DNA of 64,000 nt from Pseudomonadota bacterium (lineage in GTDB: Bacteria; Pseudomonadota; Alphaproteobacteria; GCA-2746255). Both the position numbers and the translations under genes were made by a program. The DNA lies in contig JBFMHN010000001.1 in assembly GCA_040752895.1 (NCBI GenBank), positions 1 to 64,000 of the forward strand, read 5' to 3'. Shown here one piece after another: positions 5,809 through 14,333 of the stretch. The notes beneath the pieces are model-generated. The model was not told the origin of the DNA. It made no database searches and saw only the letters and a program-made list of their open reading frames with translations. How positions within the stretch are numbered: the first letter of the stretch is position 1; each line of letters starts with the position of its first letter.

Positions 5809-8316
5809 ATGAAACCTACCAGCCAGTTTGTTTGGGATATCGCCGACTTAGACGCGGACGATTTGACTCGCTTCGGAGGCAAGGGGGCCGGCCTTGGCCG
5901 GATGGTCGCCCAGAGGCTGCCCGTGCCGCCGGCCTTTGTCATCTCGACGGACGCCTACCGGGCCCACCGGGATGGCGGCAGCGGTTTGCCGGCGGGATTG
6001 GCGGAACAGGTCAACGCAGCGCTTGGCCGTCTGGAGAAGGCATCCGGGAAAAGCTTTGGGGGAAAGGAGGGGGCGCCATTGCTTATCTCCGTCCGCTCCG
6101 GTGCCAAGATCAGCATGCCGGGGATGATGGATACGATCCTCAACCTTGGCTTGGACGCGCATTCCGTTTCCAGGCTTGCTGCGATTTCAGACGATATGGC
6201 CTTCGCCGTCGACAGCTGGGCCCGCTTCTGGAGCATGTACGCGGATATCGTCCTTGGCTTGGATGCGCTTCTGCTTGAGGAGGAGACAGAGACCGCCCGC
6301 AAGGAAGCGGTCGCGAAAGGCACGCCGGAAGCCTTGAAGGCGTTTGAGGCGGCCCTGCTTGCTGCCATCGAGAACCAGGGCGAGGAAGCACCGCCGACCG
6401 AGCCAAGGCTGCAGCTTGACCATGCCATTATGGCCGTATTCAATTCTTGGGATTCCCCACGGGCAAAAACCTATCGCGAGCATCACGGCATTCCCGACGA
6501 TCTCGGCACGGCGGTCGTCGTCCAGACGATGGTGTTTGGGAACCTGAATCAGGACTCCGGCTCCGGGGTTTGCTTCACGCGGAACCCGATTACCGGTGCG
6601 CATGAGCTTTATGGAGAATATCTGCGCGGCGGGCAGGGCGAAGAAGTGGTGGCTGGAACGACAACGGCGGACTCGCTTGCCGATCCAAAAACGCTTGGAG
6701 AAAAACTTACAAAGGAATTGATCGGCTACGGCGCGGCGTTGGAAGATTTGTATCGCGATGCGCTCGATATTGAGTTCACGGTCGAAAACGACAAGCTTTA
6801 CTTGTTGCAAGTCCGGACGGCGAAACGAACGGCGGAGGCCGCCGTGTCGATTGCAACGCAGCTCGTTGCCGATAAGGTTATTGATGAACGCGAAGCGCTC
6901 GAACGTGTCACGGTTGACCAGATAAAACGCCTGCTTAGGCCGAAATTCGATCCCGACGCTCTTGAGGCAGCCCTTAAGAAGGGCGACAGGTTGGCAAAAG
7001 GCATCGGCGCTTCGCCCGGCCACGTGAGTGGCGCCGGCGTGTTGGATTCGGACCGGGCGGCCGATCGGGCCGCGACCGGTGAAAACGTTATTCTCCTTCG
7101 TCCAACCACCAGTCCCCTGGACGTTCGTGGCATGTTGGCCTCTCAGGGTATCGTCACGGGGCGCGGTGGCTCGGCCAGTCACGCCGCCGTGGTGTCTCGG
7201 GCATTGGACAAGCCTTGCGTCGTGGGATGCTCGGATATCGAGATCAATCCGGACGCAAGAACCTTCCAAGTAGCCAGCCGGAAGTTTTCGGAAGGCGATC
7301 CGGTTTCCATTGACGGGGAAACGGGGGATGTATTTTCGGGAATACTGCCGCTGCGTCCCGTGGACGTGGAAGGGGGCGCTCTTGCCCAGCTTCTTGCCTG
7401 GGCGGACAAAGCCTCTGGTGCCCATGTCTGGGTGGCGGCGCGTAACAGCACCGAAATCGGTATTGCCGCGCGGCGCAAGGTTGCCGGTATCGGCGTGATC
7501 CCCTTGACGGATCTTCTCGTCGCGACGGGCGCCATCGCGGGCTTTATTGAAGGCCTTTCCGCCTTTAGCGCAGATGGCTCGGCACCCTCCGACAAGGTGG
7601 AAAAACGGTTTGAGGAAACGGTTTACAAGGCCTGTGTGGCGCTCTTCAAGGCGGCCAACGGGTCGCCGATCGATATACGCCTCCCGAATCTTTCTAATAC
7701 CAAGGCGCGCCGTTTGATTCCGGACTGGTCATCTTTGTCACCGCACCTTCTTTTGCCGCTGGGCGCTCCGAGGTTTGTCGAGGCGTTCTTGCGTATCATC
7801 GCCGCCGCCGCCAAGGACAGTGGGCACAAGCAGGTCACGGCTCTGGTTGGCGGCATCACCGACCCTGGCGAACTACAGGCGTTCCGTGATATCGCCAAGC
7901 GTGTGGGCGGCCTTCACACCGGGGCGGAGCTTCAAAATCCGGCGATTCTGCATTCAGCGCCCGACCTGCTACGGGAAGGTTCCGTATTTTGGGTAGATGT
8001 TTATGCGCTCATCCGTGCGGTGCGCGGCTATCCGGAAGAAATTCTCTATTCGGATGAAGTTTTGGAAGAATACGTGGCCAGTGGCCACCTGAGTCACCAC
8101 CCAAGGTCCGCGCTCGATACGCTAAGCCGGGAACTGGTGCAGGGGCTGTTCGCGGCGGCGCAAAAACATCCCGGTTGTCGGCTCGGCATCGATCTGGGCG
8201 GGACACCTGGGCTTTCCGTCGTGACGGAGCTTTATCGGCTCGGGTTCCGCAACTTTACATGCCCGCTCGATCATTACGAAGGCATCCGGTTATTGCTTGG
8301 CCAAAGTCCAGAGTAG
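5809..8316 (+). CDS. PPDK-like dikinase with a divergent acceptor domain
   Basis: 835 residues, close to the usual length of pyruvate,phosphate dikinase. Residues 1-340 are a PPDK-type ATP-grasp region: GGKGAGLG (23-30), SVRSGAKISMPGMMDTILNLG (about 94-114) and a DSGSGVCFTRNP motif (249-260). Residues about 400-515 are the swivelling domain with His458 in GRGGSASHAAVV. The C-terminal barrel has changed: the GLCRTEHMF-type motif is replaced by GVIPLTDLL, and the catalytic CGEHGG loop near the C-terminus reads GIDLGG, so the proton-transfer Cys of PPDK is gone. Activation of the His by ATP and Pi is therefore plausible, while pyruvate/PEP chemistry is doubtful. Calling it simply ppdK would be risky. 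Confidence 0.85.
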   Translation: MKPTSQFVWDIADLDADDLTRFGGKGAGLGRMVAQRLPVPPAFVISTDAYRAHRDGGSGLPAGLAEQVNAALGRLEKASGKSFGGKEGAPLLISVRSGAKISMPGMMDTILNLGLDAHSVSRLAAISDDMAFAVDSWARFWSMYADIVLGLDALLLEEETETARKEAVAKGTPEALKAFEAALLAAIENQGEEAPPTEPRLQLDHAIMAVFNSWDSPRAKTYREHHGIPDDLGTAVVVQTMVFGNLNQDSGSGVCFTRNPITGAHELYGEYLRGGQGEEVVAGTTTADSLADPKTLGEKLTKELIGYGAALEDLYRDALDIEFTVENDKLYLLQVRTAKRTAEAAVSIATQLVADKVIDEREALERVTVDQIKRLLRPKFDPDALEAALKKGDRLAKGIGASPGHVSGAGVLDSDRAADRAATGENVILLRPTTSPLDVRGMLASQGIVTGRGGSASHAAVVSRALDKPCVVGCSDIEINPDARTFQVASRKFSEGDPVSIDGETGDVFSGILPLRPVDVEGGALAQLLAWADKASGAHVWVAARNSTEIGIAARRKVAGIGVIPLTDLLVATGAIAGFIEGLSAFSADGSAPSDKVEKRFEETVYKACVALFKAANGSPIDIRLPNLSNTKARRLIPDWSSLSPHLLLPLGAPRFVEAFLRIIAAAAKDSGHKQVTALVGGITDPGELQAFRDIAKRVGGLHTGAELQNPAILHSAPDLLREGSVFWVDVYALIRAVRGYPEEILYSDEVLEEYVASGHLSHHPRSALDTLSRELVQGLFAAAQKHPGCRLGIDLGGTPGLSVVTELYRLGFRNFTCPLDHYEGIRLLLGQSPE

Positions 8317-8376
8317 CGAATTATAACCCATTGATTATATGTGTAAATAATTCGAAAAAACGTGAGGCGGCAACGG

Positions 8377-8681
8377 ATGGGCGGCAAAGCTTCAAAGGCC
8401 GAATGGTAGAAGCGGTACGAGCCTGACGACCAGGGGTTCCGCTTCATCGGCCCGACCTACACGGGAAGCTATACGGATTTACCGCCGGTGCCGGACGGCA
8501 TTCTCATGGGCCGTCTGATAAATGCAACGCGAGGTGGACGTCCTGAAGGACGAGTTCGCTATTGCCGGTCTGAACGGCTCGAACAATGACATGGCCTGAA
8601 ACACTTGGGACATTTTTGTCGTGCGGACGACAGGGGAGCGTTTCCGGCATGATCCCGCGGTCGAAATATTTCTGGTATTGA
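8377..8681 (+). pseudogene. Decayed, internally deleted copy of the 477-residue gene
   Basis: From ATG 8377 the sequence follows the start of the gene at 3606 (EW-KRYEP.D.G.RF, YTG.YTDL.PVPDGIL, DVLK.EF, N.WD, SGMIPR). It has an in-frame TAG at 8407 (AAG to TAG), a TGA at 8597 (where the intact gene has Trp) and at least two frameshifts. Straight after GMIPR it jumps to the last codons of the family, SKYFWY-stop, so about 1.1 kb of middle sequence is missing. In the intact paralog both edges of the missing part carry the hexamer CGGCAG (about 3925-3930 and 5012-5018), consistent with deletion between short repeats. Confidence 0.88.
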
Positions 8682-8770
8682 TCCGAAAAGGGACCTTTTC
8701 TTGGGGGGGGCGGATCTTGACCGGGGGCTAATTTTTTTAGATAATTATTGGTTAACTTGAGGAATTTCCA

Positions 8771-10012
8771 ATGCATTTAACGGCGAATGCGGAACGTCAA
8801 TACCGCGACGAATGGCTTCTAAAGATTCGGACCTATGACAGCCTCGAGAAGCTGACGGAGATTCTCGTGGACTGGCGTTACAACGCGCGCCCCCCGAAGG
8901 AGCTGAGCGGGGACTACCGCTGGGTGGAGGCAAAACTCGAGGAGCAGCTCGCCAAACTGAAGTCGGAGAAGATGGAAGCCGCTGATCTGCTCACGCGGAC
9001 AACGCGCGGGGAAGCGCTTGATCCGGTCCGCGAAGACTATATGAAGAAAGCGAGCGAGGCGGCCGACATCATTAAGCTCGAGGGTATCGTCGAAGAATTC
9101 CGCGAACGCTATCGTCCGCCGATCATGCCGGTTCATGACTACTTACAGGTCGAGCGAGAACTTTGCGAGATTCTGCTCCGCTTCCGTGGTGATCGCTGGT
9201 GGGACATGAGCGAGGAAGAATTGCGTGCCTACCGGGGCGCGAAGACCATCAAGAAGGAGAACCAATTTGCCCATTCTCTAATGGTCTTTTACCCGGCACC
9301 CAAGGATGTGCCACAGTTTGAGAGGCAATATCTGGAAGAACATGTGCCTCTGGCGCAGAAATTGGGCGCGAAGCTCTTGCGGGTTAATCGCGTTGCCGTA
9401 ACGGTGCCGCGCAACCTGTTGCGGCCGGTTCTCGTCTTCGCCCTGCGCAACCGTCTCGTGCCTGGCAAGCTCATTTCCTTCTTGTTGCCGCGTGTTAACC
9501 CCCTCCGCGCCGCGACCGGCGAGAAGGCGCCCTACCACTTGATTGCCGAGTTGCATTTTAACGATCTGGAAAGCCTTGAGACCGCCGCCGGATCGGAGGA
9601 AGCGAAGACGGCTGTCGCGCACGCCATGAAGATTTCCACGGGCGGAGCGCCCGGTCTCATGATTGTCGAGTCGGACCTAGCCCTGGATGAGGTGTCGGGA
9701 GAGGCAAGGCCGCCGGTGAAATTGATGATCGCCTATCCGCGCCAACTGGACGAAGCGGCCTTCGAGAAACTTTGGGTGAACGAGATCGTGCCGTCTGCCC
9801 TGGCGGTGCCTTGCGAATGCCTAAAGGCCTATAAGGTCGTGGGTATGGCGGATGGCTCGCCGGCGCCGTTCCACCGTATCGCGGAACTTTACTTCAAGGA
9901 CCACGCCCAGTTATTGGCGGTGGCCGGGACGCAAAAAGTCCGCGATGTCGTGGCGCGCAATCTTGGCTTCTCGCCGCCCCCGTTGATCCTTGTGATGGAC
10001 AGCGTCACCTGA
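8771..10012 (+). CDS. Tandem EthD-like (dimeric alpha/beta barrel) protein with helical extension
   Basis: 413 residues. The first ~160 are strongly helical and charged, with no family I recognise. They are followed by two ferredoxin-like alpha/beta-barrel repeats of EthD type: about 168-305 (HSLMVFYPAP...FERQYLEEHVPLAQKLG) and about 310-413 (VKLMIAYPRQ..EAAFEKLWVNEIVPSAL), each ending in a strand with RIAELYF or LIAELHF. Two repeats in one chain would form an intramolecular barrel. EthD-like proteins occur in ether and aromatic degradation clusters, often with small catalytic or binding roles. It lies on the same strand after the phosphotransfer genes and the decayed copy, and probably belongs to the same accessory cluster. 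Confidence 0.72.
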   Translation: MHLTANAERQYRDEWLLKIRTYDSLEKLTEILVDWRYNARPPKELSGDYRWVEAKLEEQLAKLKSEKMEAADLLTRTTRGEALDPVREDYMKKASEAADIIKLEGIVEEFRERYRPPIMPVHDYLQVERELCEILLRFRGDRWWDMSEEELRAYRGAKTIKKENQFAHSLMVFYPAPKDVPQFERQYLEEHVPLAQKLGAKLLRVNRVAVTVPRNLLRPVLVFALRNRLVPGKLISFLLPRVNPLRAATGEKAPYHLIAELHFNDLESLETAAGSEEAKTAVAHAMKISTGGAPGLMIVESDLALDEVSGEARPPVKLMIAYPRQLDEAAFEKLWVNEIVPSALAVPCECLKAYKVVGMADGSPAPFHRIAELYFKDHAQLLAVAGTQKVRDVVARNLGFSPPPLILVMDSVT

Positions 10013-10040
10013 TCCAAGGCGAGGAAGGTCTGGTTGCCGC

Positions 10041-11195
10041 TTACGGCTGAAGGAGGCCGACGAAACGGCGGAGAAAAGCTTCGGCGCGGTGAAGCTGATC
10101 CACCGTCACGTATTCGTTTGGCTTGTGGGCCTGTTCGATGCTTCCCGGGCCGCAGATGATGGTGGGAACGCCGGCTTTCTGAAGGACGCCGCCTTCCGTG
10201 CAGAAGCTTATTTTGGTGGTTGCGTTTTCACCACTTGCGTTTTTTGCCAGCGCCACGAGATCGGCGTCTTCCGGCGCCTTGAGGCATGGGATGTCGGAGA
10301 TCACTTCCAGAAGAACGCCCGTTTCTATGGACCGGGCATGCATTCCTGGCAGAAGATCCCGCTCGATATAGGTGCTTATCTCGTCGAGCAGTTCGCGCGC
10401 GTCTTGCTCCGGCAGACAACGGAACTCGAATGCGAACGCGCAATATTTTGGAAGTATGTTAACGGCGGTTCCGCCCTGGATTGTGCCGGTCGCTACGGTC
10501 GTATAGGGGGGGGTAAAGCCGGCGTCGAAAGGACCTGCGCTGCGAAGCCGGCTGCCGATGGCGCGAAGGCGCGCAATGATTTCGGCGGCGATTTCGATAG
10601 CATTTACGCCTTCCTCAAGGGCGGAATGGCACTCAAGCCCTCGGACAGTACCGCGCAGGATCATCTTTCCCTTGTGCGCGATGACCACTTTCATTTCCGT
10701 GGGTTCGCCGATGATGCAAGCCCGAGGCCGCATCGGCAGCTTTTCGATCTCGGGTATTAACCGCTGAATTCCAAGGCAGCCGACTTCCTCATCGTAGGTA
10801 AAGGCCAGGTGAATCGGGATATTCCGGGCGATCTTCTGTAGGTCCGGCACCAGCGCCAAGACAGTTGCCAGGAATCCCTTCATATCGGCCGCGCCGCGAC
10901 CGTAGAATCTACCGTTCCGTTCGGTAAGGAGGAAGGGATCCGTCTTCCATTCCTGCCCCTCGACCGGCACGACATCCGTATGCCCGGCCAGCAGGATGCC
11001 AGGACCGGCGGCAACTCCAAGCGTCGCAAGAAGATTTGCCTTTTGGCGAGTCTCGTCGAAATGTAGGCCGCTCTCGATTCCAAAGCCGGCCAGATAGGTT
11101 CGGATGAAATCGATACAATCAAGATTTGATTTGCTGCTGATCGTGTCGAAAGCGACCAGTTGTTTGAGCAGTTCCATGCTGTTCCCGATAGTCAT
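10041..11195 (-). CDS. argE: Acetylornithine deacetylase (M20 metallopeptidase family)
   Basis: 384 residues, normal for ArgE. Metal-ligand and catalytic signatures are clear: LLAGHTDVVPV (His72, Asp74), RGAADMKG (Asp104) and TYDEEVGCLG (Glu136/137), with the dimerisation domain between about 180 and 290 and a C-terminal GPGSIEQAHKPNEYV containing the last His ligand. The cytoplasmic enzyme removes the acetyl group from N2-acetylornithine in arginine synthesis. Other M20 deacylases are possible, but the overall pattern is ArgE-like. It lies 29 bases after nadK on the same strand and converges with the EthD-like gene. Confidence 0.85.
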   Translation of the reverse strand: MTIGNSMELLKQLVAFDTISSKSNLDCIDFIRTYLAGFGIESGLHFDETRQKANLLATLGVAAGPGILLAGHTDVVPVEGQEWKTDPFLLTERNGRFYGRGAADMKGFLATVLALVPDLQKIARNIPIHLAFTYDEEVGCLGIQRLIPEIEKLPMRPRACIIGEPTEMKVVIAHKGKMILRGTVRGLECHSALEEGVNAIEIAAEIIARLRAIGSRLRSAGPFDAGFTPPYTTVATGTIQGGTAVNILPKYCAFAFEFRCLPEQDARELLDEISTYIERDLLPGMHARSIETGVLLEVISDIPCLKAPEDADLVALAKNASGENATTKISFCTEGGVLQKAGVPTIICGPGSIEQAHKPNEYVTVDQLHRAEAFLRRFVGLLQP

Positions 11196-11224
11196 CGGGT
11201 GTGCAGCGCTCCTTTTTTTTGATG

Positions 11225-12001
11225 TCAGGGGAGAAATTGCTCCTTTAGAATTCGCTCTTCGAGGTTATGCTCCGGGTCGAAGAGAAGGGTTGGCGTCCTT
11301 TTGCGATCTTCGCTCACATGCACGACCGCAACATCACGAATCTCGGTGAAATCGGCAACGGCGCTTACAGGCCGTTTTTCCGGTTCAATCACCTCAAAGA
11401 CAATTTTCGCCGTATGAGGGAGAAGCGCCCCATGCCACCGGCGCGGCCGAAAGGCGCTGATGGGGGTTAAGGCCAGTAGATTGGCGTCGATGGGAATGAT
11501 GGGGCCGCGTGCGGAAAGGTTGTAGGCGGTACTTCCAGCCGGTGTCGAAACGAGAATGCCGTCGCACATCAATTCCTCGATACGGACGATGCCGTCTACC
11601 CGCACGCGGATCTTTGCCGTCTGGCGTGTTTCCCGCAGTAGGGATACCTCGTTGATGGCAAGCGCTTCGTGTTCGATACCTTTGAGATTTTTTGCCATCA
11701 TCCTCAAGGGACGAAGCCGGATGGGTTTCGCGGCGGTAAGTCGCTCCAGCAGGTCTTCTTCTTCATACCCGTTCATCAAGAAGCCGATACTGCCGCGATG
11801 CATGCCATAGATAGATTTGTTTGGCTCGATATATCTATGAAGGGTTTCCAGCATAAACCCATCGCCACCCAATGCGACGATGACGTCCGCTTCCTCCGGC
11901 GGCACGTGATCGTAGCGCTCCTCGAGGCGGGCAAGCGCTTCCTGTGCGGCCGGCGCTTCCGAGGCAACCAAGGCAATCTTCTGAAATTCCGTCTGGCCCA
12001 T
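11225..12001 (-). CDS. nadK: NAD kinase
   Basis: 258 residues from the ATG at 12001; a TTG at 12031 is an alternative in-frame start without a better ribosome site. The phosphate-binding GGDGFML motif (45-51), the NE.SLLRE region and the [13 protein letters not shown] signature identify ATP-NAD kinase, which makes NADP from NAD and ATP in the cytoplasm. It is placed between the repeat-protein gene and argE, all on the - strand; co-transcription with argE is likely from the 29-base gap. Confidence 0.9.
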   Translation of the reverse strand: MGQTEFQKIALVASEAPAAQEALARLEERYDHVPPEEADVIVALGGDGFMLETLHRYIEPNKSIYGMHRGSIGFLMNGYEEEDLLERLTAAKPIRLRPLRMMAKNLKGIEHEALAINEVSLLRETRQTAKIRVRVDGIVRIEELMCDGILVSTPAGSTAYNLSARGPIIPIDANLLALTPISAFRPRRWHGALLPHTAKIVFEVIEPEKRPVSAVADFTEIRDVAVVHVSEDRKRTPTLLFDPEHNLEERILKEQFLP

Positions 12002-12132
12002 CTGGAATCGGTAGAGCGTCCTCAAGCACAAGGAAAGAGAAACAGTATATCGAAGTAGCGAAGCCGCGCCAGCGTCCTGTGCTTAAGGCTGGGGAACAGA
12101 GCGCCAAACGGGCGTAGAGCGAAGGAAGGGGA

Positions 12133-14007
12133 TCAAGGCGCGCCGCCGGCCTGCAACAATTGCTGAATCGGCTTATGCCCTTCCCGAAGCGCGAAGTCGA
12201 ACGCGGACTTTCCCGAGAAATCGCGGAGCTTTGGATCAGCGCCCGCCGCCAGCAGGGCTGCCACCGCCTTTGCATGGCCGTTCCACGATGCCCGCATAAG
12301 GGGGGTTAGGCCGTCGTTGTCGCGGTTGTTCATATCTAAGCCCGCTTCTGCCAGCATCTGTATTATCTCGCTATACCCATTGACGGCGGCCCAATTGGCC
12401 GCCGTCATCCCATCGTTGTCGCGGACGGTGATATCGGCCCCTTTCTCGAGCAGCAACCGGACGATTTTCGTGCGGCCCCGCCACGCCGCATTTATCAGGG
12501 CGGACCGGCCTGTATTGTCGAGGGCGTTTGGATCCGCCCCACGGATCAACATCAGTTGGACCGTGCTGATATCGCCGTTAGCGGATGCTTCCCGTAGGAT
12601 CTCGTTCGGCTCGCGCTTGTCCTCAACGCCGGAGACAAAAGGGGCGGGGGCCAGTTGGGCTTCGTAGTGCTTAAACTTCTTGGCTAACTGGCGCGCCTTG
12701 ATAATCTCTTCCACCCGCATCAACTTTTCTAACCTTTCTGCTCCGTAAATTGCCGCTTCGTTGCCGCGTTCGGCGGCCAGGCTCCACCAGGCCAGGGCTT
12801 CGGCAAAATTCCTCTCTTTATTTTCGGCGTTTGCAGCGAGGTAGCCAAGCAACACTTGCGCCTCGACATAGCCGGATTGGGCGGCCTGTGTCAGCCACTT
12901 CACGGCTTCCTCCGGCGCTTGCCCGTCGAGGCTGCTTTTCATGAGGACCTCGGCCAGACCGTGCTGGGCATAGGCATAGCCTTGCTCAGCGGCGTCTTGC
13001 AGGCGAAGGATGCTTTGCACCTGCCGCTCGTTCAGCTCGCTCTTCGGCGCTTTGAGAAGGGCGCGGTCGAGGCGTTGGTTGCGTTCGCGCATTCCTTGGA
13101 GCAATTCGCCAAGCTGGCCTTTTGCCGGCATGTCCTGCCCGGGTCGCGTATGAGCAGCCTTGGGCGAGGTCGGCAGCGCTGCCTGCGCAGGCTCTTCCGT
13201 CGCCCGGGCAACGGGCGTTTCCTTCTCTTGATCGGCCGGAGTTTTCCTCAGGGCTGCCGTTGAAGCTGCGGGTGTTTCCTTCCACGCTTCGTCGGTCGGG
13301 GCCGGCGGCTTGGGCCCCGTGGGCCCTACGCCCAGTTCTAGAGCCTCAATATCAATATCTTCTGGCTTGGAAGGCTTCCGTTCTGCTGTGGGGCGCTTGG
13401 GGCTTGACGGCACTTCCGAAGTGACGGTTTCGAAGAAAGGGGTTTCCCTCTTCGTCGTCTCCGGACGCTCCGTAACCTTCTTTTCCTCTTTTCTGATGTC
13501 TTCCGTTGTTCTGGCGTCTTCCGTTTTTTTCAATTTTGTTTCCGGGGATGTTTCTGCGAGTTCCTTTTCCCTCTCCTTTTCCCTCTCCTTTTCCCTCTCC
13601 TTTTCCCTCTCCTTTTCCCTCTCCTTTTCCCTCTCCTTTTCTTGCAGGTTATTTTCTGCAAGCTTCTCAGATTCTTGTCTTGCGCTCTCCTTTAGTTTTT
13701 CGGCCGTCTCTTGTTTGGGCTTGGCCTCTGTCTCCTTCGGCGGGGTTTCCTTCTTGTCCGGTTCGGTGCTTGGCTCAAGCAGGTCGGGAAGCGGCGCGCG
13801 AAATTCTGGAATTTTTTGCTCTTCCGTGAGGTCGATGAAATCGCTGACCGGAAGCGCGGCGGAATCAATCTTGTCGAAGACGACAACGTCCACCCTCAAA
13901 ACGTCGGCTTCTTCTATTGGGATGGTTTTCACGAAACGCAGAATGGGAAAGGTGACGATAATAAACGGAAGAAGTAATGACAGATGGATGAGCGCAGACA
14001 GCGCCAT
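12133..14007 (-). CDS. Membrane-anchored Sel1/ankyrin repeat protein with EKER tract
   Basis: 624 residues from ATG 14007, chosen because GAGGAAGG lies at ideal spacing; an upstream TTG (14052) in frame has no such site. One N-terminal hydrophobic segment (about 2-25) anchors a long, highly charged Pro/Glu/Lys region like the periplasmic linker of TonB or TolA. It includes six to seven EKER tetrapeptides coded by a 12-bp tandem repeat. Then come Sel1-type repeats (about 335-450; AEQGYAYAQHGLAEVL, AQSGYVEAQVLLGYLA, AERGNEAAIYGAERL) and four ankyrin repeats (about 490-620; NALDNTGRSALINAAWRGR and later). The mix suggests a protein-protein interaction scaffold. Function unknown. Confidence 0.85.
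   Translation of the reverse strand: MALSALIHLSLLLPFIIVTFPILRFVKTIPIEEADVLRVDVVVFDKIDSAALPVSDFIDLTEEQKIPEFRAPLPDLLEPSTEPDKKETPPKETEAKPKQETAEKLKESARQESEKLAENNLQEKEREKEREKEREKEREKEREKEREKELAETSPETKLKKTEDARTTEDIRKEEKKVTERPETTKRETPFFETVTSEVPSSPKRPTAERKPSKPEDIDIEALELGVGPTGPKPPAPTDEAWKETPAASTAALRKTPADQEKETPVARATEEPAQAALPTSPKAAHTRPGQDMPAKGQLGELLQGMRERNQRLDRALLKAPKSELNERQVQSILRLQDAAEQGYAYAQHGLAEVLMKSSLDGQAPEEAVKWLTQAAQSGYVEAQVLLGYLAANAENKERNFAEALAWWSLAAERGNEAAIYGAERLEKLMRVEEIIKARQLAKKFKHYEAQLAPAPFVSGVEDKREPNEILREASANGDISTVQLMLIRGADPNALDNTGRSALINAAWRGRTKIVRLLLEKGADITVRDNDGMTAANWAAVNGYSEIIQMLAEAGLDMNNRDNDGLTPLMRASWNGHAKAVAALLAAGADPKLRDFSGKSAFDFALREGHKPIQQLLQAGGAP
13563..13640 (-). repeat. 12-bp tandem repeat encoding EKER units
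   Basis: Six perfect copies of CCTTTTCCCTCT (plus-strand reading, 13563-13634) and a seventh partial copy. Each unit adds four residues without changing frame, so slippage would lengthen or shorten the linker in steps of four residues. Confidence 0.95.
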
Positions 14008-14058
14008 TCCAAGCCTTCCTCTTTCTCCTGCAATTTCAGAAAGAGAGCGCAACTTGTC

Positions 14059-14262
14059 CTATCTCCCGTCCGGGTTCCCTTTCGGGCGCAGGGTTTCCTC
14101 CGTTATGTCGGCCAGATCGACGACCGCAGCATTGATAAGCACTTTGCCAGCGTGCTCAAAATTAACGGTGATTCGATCTTTGATCACGGATTGTACCTGA
14201 CCGATGCCCCAGTCCGGCCGGCTTGGGTGGCGGACAAAGGCTCCCGGTAGTATGTGTTGCAT
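14059..14262 (-). CDS. DUF3553 family protein
   Basis: 67 residues, the full family length. The pattern PGAFVRHPSRPDWGIGQVQS then VTVNFEHAGK-type strands (here ITVNFEHAGKVLIN) is typical of DUF3553, a small SH3-like or CarD-like beta-barrel domain common in Alphaproteobacteria. Function is not established; similarity to the RNA-polymerase-binding domains of CarD and Mfd suggests nucleic-acid or polymerase contacts. It lies just upstream of the Sel1/ankyrin gene, whose start is about 50 bases beyond its stop, and is divergent from chpT. Confidence 0.8.
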   Translation of the reverse strand: MQHILPGAFVRHPSRPDWGIGQVQSVIKDRITVNFEHAGKVLINAAVVDLADITEETLRPKGNPDGR

Positions 14263-14294
14263 TTCCGAGGCATCTCGTTAGCTTTTGGCTTTAC

Positions 14295-14307
14295 GATTAT
14301 AATAATC
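14295..14307. promoter_or_regulatory. A/T palindrome with a TATAAT box between DUF3553 and chpT
   Basis: GATTAT-A-ATAATC is a perfect inverted repeat in the divergent region. It contains TATAAT (14298-14303) in the chpT direction, 31 bases before that ATG, but no good -35 box sits 17 bases upstream. It could be a -10 element, a regulator site or both. Confidence 0.35.
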
Positions 14308-14333
14308 ATACACCGCACGGGACCGGGGTTGCG

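Noticed and set aside
6187-7425. Open frame of 412 codons antisense to the dikinase-like gene
   Set aside because: The sense strand encodes clear PPDK motifs over the same stretch; the antisense product shows none.
3118-8316. Direct annotation as phenylphosphate synthase
   Set aside because: Only the general logic of split dikinase domains is shared; there is no CBS-domain subunit or carboxylase cluster nearby.
5809-8316. Calling the dikinase-like protein a normal ppdK
   Set aside because: The barrel signature motifs, including the catalytic Cys loop, are replaced.
13563-13640. Possible CRISPR-like array
   Set aside because: The units are contiguous 12-mers without spacers and code for EKER in frame.
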